Assembly: GCA_013420905.1 (NCBI GenBank)
Contig: JAAXNY010000013.1
Span: 186,001 to 250,000, forward strand
Source: Collybia mongolica
Lineage: Eukaryota; Basidiomycota; Agaricomycetes; Agaricales; Clitocybaceae
Direction: 5' to 3'
DNA length: 64,000 bases
The notes under the pieces were generated by a model, which was not told where the DNA came from, did not search any database, and saw only the letters and a program-made list of their open reading frames with translations. Shown in pieces: positions 57,348 through 64,000 of the stretch; the first letter of the stretch is position 1, and the number at the start of each line of letters is the position of its first letter. The position numbers were made by a program, and so were the translations under genes.

Positions 57348-59323
57348 CTAGCTGATGGAAGCCTGCCGGAGCCGCCGCAGCATGTCGCCCCACGACTCGC
57401 CCTTCTCCGCGCCCGTCCCCTGCAGGGGCGGTCCGCCCAGATCGAACGACCCCGGGATCCGTGGGTCCGCGTCCTCGTCCTCGTCCGGAGAGTCAAGCAT
57501 CGACTCCGGCTCCTCGTGCAGTGCGGGGCCATCGCTCCCAGGCGTCGTCGGAGACGCCGACACGGGGCTCTTCTGTGCCGGTTCAAGCTTCGGGCTTTGC
57601 TGCGCTGGCGGAGACCCCGGCGGTATTGAAACGGGGTGGCTGAGCCGCGGTGTGACTACCGAGGCTAATGTTGGTGTTGGTTCTTGCAGACCTTTCCCTC
57701 CCCCCTCTTCCTCTAGCACGGATGGCACACGTTCATGTAGCGGTGGGTGGGCCTCGTGTGACCGCTTTAGCGTGTGCCCATCGCTTGGCTGGGCTACCTC
57801 ATCTTCCTCGGTACCTCCGGGCGCAGTCACTTTCACCAAGTCGTTGTCTTCCTCCTGTCCAGGCTCCGATGCCTCGGTGTTGTCCTCCGAGTCGTCCGAA
57901 TCCATCAGCGTGGATCTTGCACGACCGTCTGCTTTGATATTGCCCCAGCCCCCGCTCCCCTTGCTGAGACCACTCACTCCGCTCTCCATACTTGTTCCAC
58001 TCGTTCCGCTCAACCCACTCGACGCTCGCCCCGTGCTCCCGAGCCGATGTAATGCCCGCGCTGACGTGATTGCACTGCGCCATCGCGCGCGAGGGTCAAA
58101 GTGATCACGCAGCCCATTGGAGAGATCGTGCTCCGTCGAAGGGTCATGCGTTGTCAACCACTGGAATAAACATTTAGTACGGGCTGAAAGAGAGCGGAAT
58201 CACGCACATCATCGTCGTACGCTTCTGCGGCGGTCGGGCGGCGCTGGGGATCTGGATGGAGAAGGGATTTGATGAACTTTTTCGCTGGGTTGGGTGTTAA
58301 AAGTTGGAGATAAGGCGGATCGCGAACGACAGACCTTGTACTGAGACATTTTTCCAGTAGCGGTCGTGGAATTCAACCTTGGCCTCCGTCGTCTCCTTGA
58401 TGAGAACCTTGACATCCTCCGAGCGAAACGGTGGGTACCCACACAGGAGTACATAAGTAATGATGCTATATAAGCTGTGAGTTTCGGCGTACACAACGAG
58501 ACAGGGGACTCACCCGGTAGCCCAAACATCAACGGCCTTGCCATGGCCGTCCTTATTGAGAACCTCAGGGGCGACGTAGCCAAAACTGCCAGCAAGGGAA
58601 TGCAGTTGTTCTTCAGGCGAGTGGAGGTGCTTCGCGATGCCAAAATCGGCGATCACGATGTCACTATCCGTGTCCTTCGTCCGGTAGAGAATGTTCTCCG
58701 GCTTGAGGTCACGATGTACGATGTCGTTGTCGTGGAGGTACCGCACACCCGCAAGGATTGACCGCACCACAGCTACGGCATCCTTTTCTGTGAACCTCCC
58801 CTTTTCTAATATCCGCTCAAAGAGTTCCCCTCCGACCGCAAGTTCGAACGACAAGTAGTACTTTGACCGTGATTCGAACCATTCATAAAATTTCACCTAG
58901 AAGAGCTTCAGCCAAAAACCATGGAGGGGAAAAGCTTTGACTCACGATATTAGGATGATCCAGCCCTTTCAGAACCTCCATCTCGCCCCACACACTCGCC
59001 TCATTGCCTCTCACTTTCTTCTTCGGAATCATTTTCAATGCTACCTCCTTCGCCACATCCGCCGGAGCCGGTGAAGGCGACCGCGATTGTGCGTTGGGTT
59101 TTTGTTTCGTGTCTACCGATAAATGCCGGCCATGTGCAGCAGGATCCGAACTTGCAGCCGCACCACGTTGTGCGACCGCAATTTGCTCGGGGGGGACGTG
59201 CCATGTCGCGCGCGCAACCTTTCCAAACGTCCCTGTCCCAAGTATTTGGTGGACATCATATGCCTTTTTCTTCCCAAAACTGGGGGGTTGTGGGAGAAGC
59301 GCTTCCTTTAGAGAAAGTTTCAT
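57348..59323 (-). CDS. Ser/Thr protein kinase, calcium/calmodulin-dependent type (CAMK group)
   Basis: Five exons (59323-58946, 58896-58514, 58465-58335, 58284-58208, 58160-57348) give 593 aa. Kinase motifs: G-loop [23 protein letters not shown] with the ATP-binding Lys, [73 protein letters not shown] and [10 protein letters not shown] ~48-residue Ala/Ser/Pro-rich insert lies between the G-loop and VAIK strand. The SxxGxxxYxAPE and CGYPPF signatures place it in the CAMK1/CMK group. A calmodulin-binding/autoinhibitory helix may be [16 protein letters not shown] (about residue 350). The ~240-residue C-terminus is Ser/Pro/Glu-rich and probably disordered. Confidence 0.92.
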
Positions 59324-60076
59324 GATAGATTGAATCTTGATAGGGCCTAGTGAGCCGTCCCTTCCGATCAGGAGTTAAGGGAGGTTTGATTAATTGTGAA
59401 AGTGATTGAGGGCCTAAAAGTGAAATGCGGTGGCCGTTTCCTCTCAAGCCTCGTTCCACACAGACGCTTTTCTGAATTCCACAACGGAACAACATTGCAG
59501 CTAATTACGTAATTGTTTTTCGCGGAGACTATGTAATGCCGCGTCCCTCTTCCCCGCTCCAAGTCCGTGACACACCGCCGAGATCAGTGAAATGCGTGAT
59601 CGACACTAATGTTCCCCCGCTCTAAGCTCCAATCATTACCCGACGTATGCTATCGGCAACCCAGGCATTTAACGCTGAAGTGTCAAGTCTGAGAAGCCCC
59701 GGTATCCTCTCCATCTTTCCCACTCAGTCACCTTGGGTTTATATTTATCGAGGTGAGCAGTCTTTCCAACAGTCAACTGTCCCTCGACAGTGCATAAATA
59801 GACACTTTTTACAGACAAAACATTATCCTCCCAGCGGCACCCAACATATACTAACGCAGGAATGGCGTCAGATTACTACCCACCCGCAAGACTACGAAAT
59901 CCACGTCTTTACGAGGACCGTTGTACAATTAAACGGAGTACAGGACCTTCGCTGTCCAACAATCATCGTCGTTATGCTTCTCTGCTGATCACAAATTATC
60001 ACACACATGCCACCTGGACTCACTCATAAGGCCCTCACTCCTGGGTAGTGCTTCTCTTTTCCACACATCGCTTAGT
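59324..60076. promoter_or_regulatory. Divergent promoter region, kinase and TM copy E
   Basis: A 0.75-kb head-to-head interval. A TATATTTAT-like stretch occurs near 59736. No gene is supported. Confidence 0.4.
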
Positions 60077-61596
60077 ATGGGGTCGCTTACACGGTTTGCG
60101 CTTTGGCTGTTGCTGTTTCGCTTGACTCAGGCGGGCCTGGTCAACGTCACTGTCGACGATTCTTCTTCGGACCCACGAACGGGAAGGTCCATAATATATA
60201 GTCCGACCTCGATGTGGAATACCCAGGCGCATTGTTCGTCGGCGGTATGCAATGCGAAGCCAAATATCGATATCGTCTCCAGTGGGACATGGCATGAGGC
60301 TACGGTTAGTCTCTAGCTCATTCATCTTCTGACTATCTTCCCCAACTATACACGCAGTTCGATCTCAGTCGCACCAGTGAACCAATCACCGCCAGCTTTG
60401 AATTCGAGGGTTCGCCAAGGTTTCCTCTATTTTTCCCGCCGAAATTCATTGTCCACCTCTAGGTTCAGCGGTATACGTTTATTGCGTCCTGGCGACGTCG
60501 CATTTGTTCCCCAGTGGTGATAGCGACATGACATTCTCTATCGACGGCCAACCTGTTGGGACCTTTGTCCGCTCCGCACCCGGCCTTCGGGGCTACCAAT
60601 ATAACGTCCCCGTATTTTCTAATTCCGGCCTTTCACCCGGCCTTCACACATTGGAGATTAGGAACGGTGATATTGACAAGGACAAAGACCAATCGTTACT
60701 CATGCTCGACCAAATTGTCTATTCGTACGTCGCGATTTATACCATCAGCTACACGTTGAGTCCATATCCGGGTGAATAGGTTCGAAGAGCAGAGTGCTCC
60801 AGCGACAACAGCCACGCCGACAGTAGTGGGACCGGCACCGGGTAGTCCACCAAACAACCCAGGCACAAGTTCGCCGCCTCTAAGCCCCGCCGTATCAGGT
60901 ACTACTGCCGGAGCCCCCGCGACACAATCACTGTCATTATCGTTATCGCCCTCGTCGGGGTCACCGTCAGCACTACCCGCCATCGGCTCTTCCAACCAAT
61001 CCACGTCCTCAACCAATCCAAACTCCCCACCGGACCCCGCGTCATCCACAAACGGCGCAGCAGCAGCCCCCACAGACCCCAACCACTCATTCGATCCTTC
61101 CCAACCCTCAGGCTCCCCATCCCCCATCCCCACATCCTCCACATCCACGCGCGGGCGCATCATCGGCGCCGTCCTGGGCACCGCCCTCGCCCTCCTCGCC
61201 ATCGGCCTCATCATCTGTCTCGTCTGCCGGCGCCGGCGCCGGCGCGCGCGCACAGCAGCCTTGCGGGCCTCCAGCGCCATGCACGCAGGTCGCCTCCTCG
61301 CCACAGACGACGGCTCTTCGTTCGCTTCGCCCCCCTATGGCGACCCCCTCGCCTCGATGCAACTCCCATCACCGGTCCAGAGCCGCAGGACCGTTACGTT
61401 CGGGCTCGGCACGACCTCCCCTGCCAACTCGCCAACGAGCCCGGGCGGCATCGAGCCGTTCCCTCTATTCGGTGGTGGCGATGCGGAAGCGAATAGACGA
61501 CAAGCGGGCCAGAGGTGGACGGTTGCGAGCGATTCTAAGAGAGCGCTCTTGGAAACGAGCATGTCACCGCCTCCGGCGTACCATGACCATAATTGA
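60077..61596 (+). CDS. TM-family copy E: complete beta-sandwich plus single TM protein with PPxY tail
   Basis: Four exons (60077-60304, 60358-60409, 60463-60724, 60780-61596) join to 452 aa. Signal peptide MGSLTRFALWLLLFRLTQAG; ectodomain NVTVDDSSSD, SMWNTQ, GTWHEAT, GSAVYVYCVLA, FSIDGQ, YQYNVPVFSN and LLMLDQIVYS. A long Ser/Thr/Pro-rich, probably O-glycosylated stalk follows, then the TM helix (IIGAVLGTALALLAIGLIIC) and a strongly basic RRRRRRART. The cytoplasmic tail ends RWTVASDSKRALLETSMSPPPAYHDHN, sharing WTxxSDSKR and PPAY with copy A. PPxY is the standard ligand of Nedd4/Rsp5 WW domains. It is the least damaged member here and may be a surface sensor or receptor; ligand unknown. Confidence 0.85.
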
Positions 61597-62220
61597 GTGA
61601 TGGCTTCTTGTAGGGATTGGTTTTGTATGGATGTGGTCAATTTTTTTTTTCTCATCATGCTCTGACTGGATCCCTGCGATTAGAACGGACAATTTTTACG
61701 TAGTTAGGTAAAGTAGAACAATAGGTGATTCAAGAACATACGACATGGACATTGTAACATTAACCAGAGGAGCTGTTACAGTTTAATTTAAGGGTTGGAT
61801 ATTATCTGAAATGTGTTCCAATTTACTGTGTTGCTTCAGTATATTTGATTCAGGCAAGTTTGAAGAATGTGAGACTATTAGTACTTGAACTACTGTCTTA
61901 GTGCTAATTACTCTCACAGAATATTGACCCAAACATATTTTTTTAAACTTCAATCAAACTATCAAAGCAAAAAAGGGGACAAAGAAGCTATGAAATCAAG
62001 GCAATACTAATTCAAACTTTGAGAAACAGAATCTAACTAACAAGGAAAAGTATATCTTAATTTTTTTTATTTTGTAAACTAGAAAAAGCAAGAAGACTCT
62101 CAAGGCAGTTGGAGACAGGAATACTAGGACTTCCATAGACTTTTAATGAGTACTGAAAATAATGTCAGTTTTTATTTGAAAAAAGAATATAATATAATAC
62201 TAACCAGTGGTGAAATTTTC
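61597..62220. other. Gene-free stretch between convergent genes
   Basis: 3' flanks of TM copy E and the CHAT gene; A+T-rich toward the right. No feature seen. Confidence 0.45.
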
Positions 62221-64000
62221 TCAAGCACCAACATGGATGAAGTTGACCCACTGATCCAAAGGAATATTTTGTTTTCTCATTTCCTTAGTTGCAGCATTAA
62301 GGGCTTCTGCTGCATCTTTCATATTAGCATTGCCAGCATTGCCAAACATGTGCTTGTAAAATGCATCTGCAATGACTGGGCCCTTATCATCCACTGCCTC
62401 CCATAAAGTACCCACCACACTCTTGAAGCCACAAAACTGTAGGGCTGTTGTGAGGTTTGTGAATAAATTTGGGCTCCGATGGATGCTTTCTTCAGCACTG
62501 TGGCATGCTGATAGAAAAGCAAAATCAGCATTTGGAAGCTGAGCCTTTGCCAAATCAAGAACAGTGAGAGGCTCTTTATCATGGAGCTGGAACCAGGGCC
62601 TGAATGTACTAGTTCCAGAGGAGTGATCTGCAAGATGGCCATGACAGCAAAAGTGGACCCAGGAATGAGACTGAAGACCTTCTAAGACAGCTTCTTTATG
62701 TGCACCCTCTCCTGAAATAATATCAATATTGATATGCTTTCCAAACTCTTCCACAACCCCAATTTCTTTTAGCATCCCAGTCAAATTGGTCTCTGGCTGG
62801 CTAATCAGGAGCAAATTCAATGCAGACTGAGGTCTAGTCAAGCTTTGTCTAGCTTCAATTAAGGAACCCAGGTTTGCAGTATATGAGGAGATATACAAGT
62901 CAGGCAGGTTTTTGATATCTTTTTTGTAAGGTCCTGCTGCATGGAGAGGTAAAGCAGAGAAGCAAGATGTAGGACACCACCAGATGTGTGATTTCTCTGG
63001 AACCTGCAACAGAGCAAGCTGTTTCACCACAGGTTGAACAACAGTATTCCAGAGATGCTGCAGGATAGTAACAATATCTTTAGAAGGCCTGACACCAGTG
63101 GTAGCCTTTGAGAGCCATTGCACCAAATAGTTAAGTGTAGCTGGTGTTGCATCATGGAGTGTGACAATTACAGGACTAGTAGAGGTGGTAAGAATTATGG
63201 CATCTGAGTGGGAATCATCAATGCTCAGCATAATAACTGGTCCTTCTTTAGCAACATCCTTTAAGGCCTCAAATGGTGTAGCTTGCAAATAATTTGAGAA
63301 ACCATCAATTTCCCTGATCTTCCCAAGTAAGGTTGTCCATTGCTCATAAACAGCATGTTGATGAGAAATGTCAACATCAGTTAATGAAGTATGGTGCCTA
63401 ATTTGATGACCAATTGCTCTGAATTTCATTGCCAGCTCTAGATCTTTTGCTAAAAGCTCTTCAAAAGGATGCCTATAGTGTCTGATTGCAGACCACAACA
63501 TAGATCTTCCTTGCTCCATGAACTGGACTGCAGCTTCCAAATTTTCAACCTCAATGGCACAAGATACAGCTTCAGAACTAAGCCCCAATGAATACACCAC
63601 CTTTCTAGGGTTGGTTTCTGCAGGAGGTAACAGAGCTAGCTGCTGATGTTGCAGTTCAAGTGCTGTAGAATAAGCAATAATTGCAGACTGATGTTTATAA
63701 GTGTGTGCAATATCAGTCCAACTTGTAGATGCACTGAATCTCTGTTGGAGAGTAGATGTTGTATGATTAGATGCCATCTGGAGGAGCATGCATGCTTCAT
63801 CAACATGTGAACAATTCTGACAAGGTGCCCAATTGGATTCATGCAAGGATATTGCAAGTGATGCCTGGGAGAACATGATTGCACAACAAAAAGGATGGTC
63901 TGGTGGCAAACATGATAAAGCTGCTTTATAACCACTTTCTGCAGACTCTATATCAGACATATCTCCTGTGTATTCAAATTGAAGCAGAAAAGCTGTTGCA
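62221..64000 (-). CDS. CHAT-domain (caspase-like) TPR protein, partial at window edge
   Basis: 593 codons are open from the window edge to the stop at 62221 with no intron; the 5' part is outside. The first ~200 residues are TPR-like helical repeats (SAESGYKAALSCLPPDHPF, then AYSTALELQHQQ). The C-terminal ~300 residues form a CHAT domain: IWWCPTSCFSALPLHAAG, the catalytic His in HFCCHGHLAD and the catalytic Cys in FLSACHSAEE, ending WVNFIHVGA. CHAT proteases are related to caspases and separase. In Agaricomycetes they are highly expanded TPR-CHAT proteins thought to act in self/non-self or cell-death pathways, though most are uncharacterised. The His-Cys dyad is intact. Codon use is A+T-richer than the neighbouring kinase and copy E. 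Confidence 0.9.
   Translation of the reverse strand, partial: ATAFLLQFEYTGDMSDIESAESGYKAALSCLPPDHPFCCAIMFSQASLAISLHESNWAPCQNCSHVDEACMLLQMASNHTTSTLQQRFSASTSWTDIAHTYKHQSAIIAYSTALELQHQQLALLPPAETNPRKVVYSLGLSSEAVSCAIEVENLEAAVQFMEQGRSMLWSAIRHYRHPFEELLAKDLELAMKFRAIGHQIRHHTSLTDVDISHQHAVYEQWTTLLGKIREIDGFSNYLQATPFEALKDVAKEGPVIMLSIDDSHSDAIILTTSTSPVIVTLHDATPATLNYLVQWLSKATTGVRPSKDIVTILQHLWNTVVQPVVKQLALLQVPEKSHIWWCPTSCFSALPLHAAGPYKKDIKNLPDLYISSYTANLGSLIEARQSLTRPQSALNLLLISQPETNLTGMLKEIGVVEEFGKHINIDIISGEGAHKEAVLEGLQSHSWVHFCCHGHLADHSSGTSTFRPWFQLHDKEPLTVLDLAKAQLPNADFAFLSACHSAEESIHRSPNLFTNLTTALQFCGFKSVVGTLWEAVDDKGPVIADAFYKHMFGNAGNANMKDAAEALNAATKEMRKQNIPLDQWVNFIHVGA

Noticed and set aside
57355..58104. A 249-codon plus-strand ORF.
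   Set aside because: It is antisense to the last exon of the kinase, whose G+C-rich Ser/Pro-rich sequence keeps the opposite strand open.
61108..61362. Minus-strand Arg/Ala/Gly/Glu-rich ORFs opposite TM copy E.
   Set aside because: They are antisense to the G+C-rich stalk and basic region of copy E, which has consistent splice sites and family motifs.

Overview
This looks like nuclear DNA of a filamentous basidiomycete (Agaricomycetes). Genes carry many short GT-AG introns (about 45-60 nt), and the gene set is typical of that class: KDZ (Kyakuja/Dileera/Zisupton) transposase, CHAT-domain protein, DUF6534 membrane protein, and beta-sandwich/Ser-Thr-Pro/single-TM proteins. The mix is most reminiscent of Cantharellales such as Rhizoctonia. 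That placement is inference from family content; no marker gene confirms it.

Layout. 0-9 kb: a degenerate transposon zone. It holds an unrecognised exon, a three-exon fragment, and a broken KDZ transposase gene split by a solo LTR, which is itself split by an apparently intact Tc1 transposon. 10-25 kb: ordinary gene space with a GH43 glycosidase, two single-TM beta-sandwich proteins (copies A and B), retromer subunit VPS29, a dual-specificity phosphatase, a cytochrome P450 and a 21-exon DUF6534 membrane protein. 25-36 kb: decaying copies F and C of the TM family, an intact FAD aromatic monooxygenase and TM copy D. 36-54.5 kb: a repeat-rich block with a Tc1 copy bearing 476-bp inverted arms, a LINE 3' end with poly-A, a ~235-bp satellite, a near-perfect 64-bp palindrome, a hAT transposase and a full-length but dead Ty1/copia element. 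The copia has 156-bp LTRs and ATAGG target duplications, sits inside the hAT 3' end, and carries a 3.5-kb unclassified insert in its gag. A third Tc1 fragment follows. 54.8-64 kb: gene space again with an FMO-type monooxygenase, a CaMK-like kinase, TM copy E (the best preserved full-length member) and a CHAT-domain protein running off the window.

The TM family occurs six times (A-F); three copies (A, E, F) show a conserved cytoplasmic tail around DSKR, ending in a PPxY-type motif in A and E. Most stop codons that break the repeated genes can be explained by C:G to T:A transitions, and many are CGA to TGA. This suggests methylation/deamination or RIP-like decay. The host genes are housekeeping (VPS29, kinase, phosphatase) or accessory oxidative enzymes. 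I see no operon-like or secondary-metabolite cluster logic linking them.
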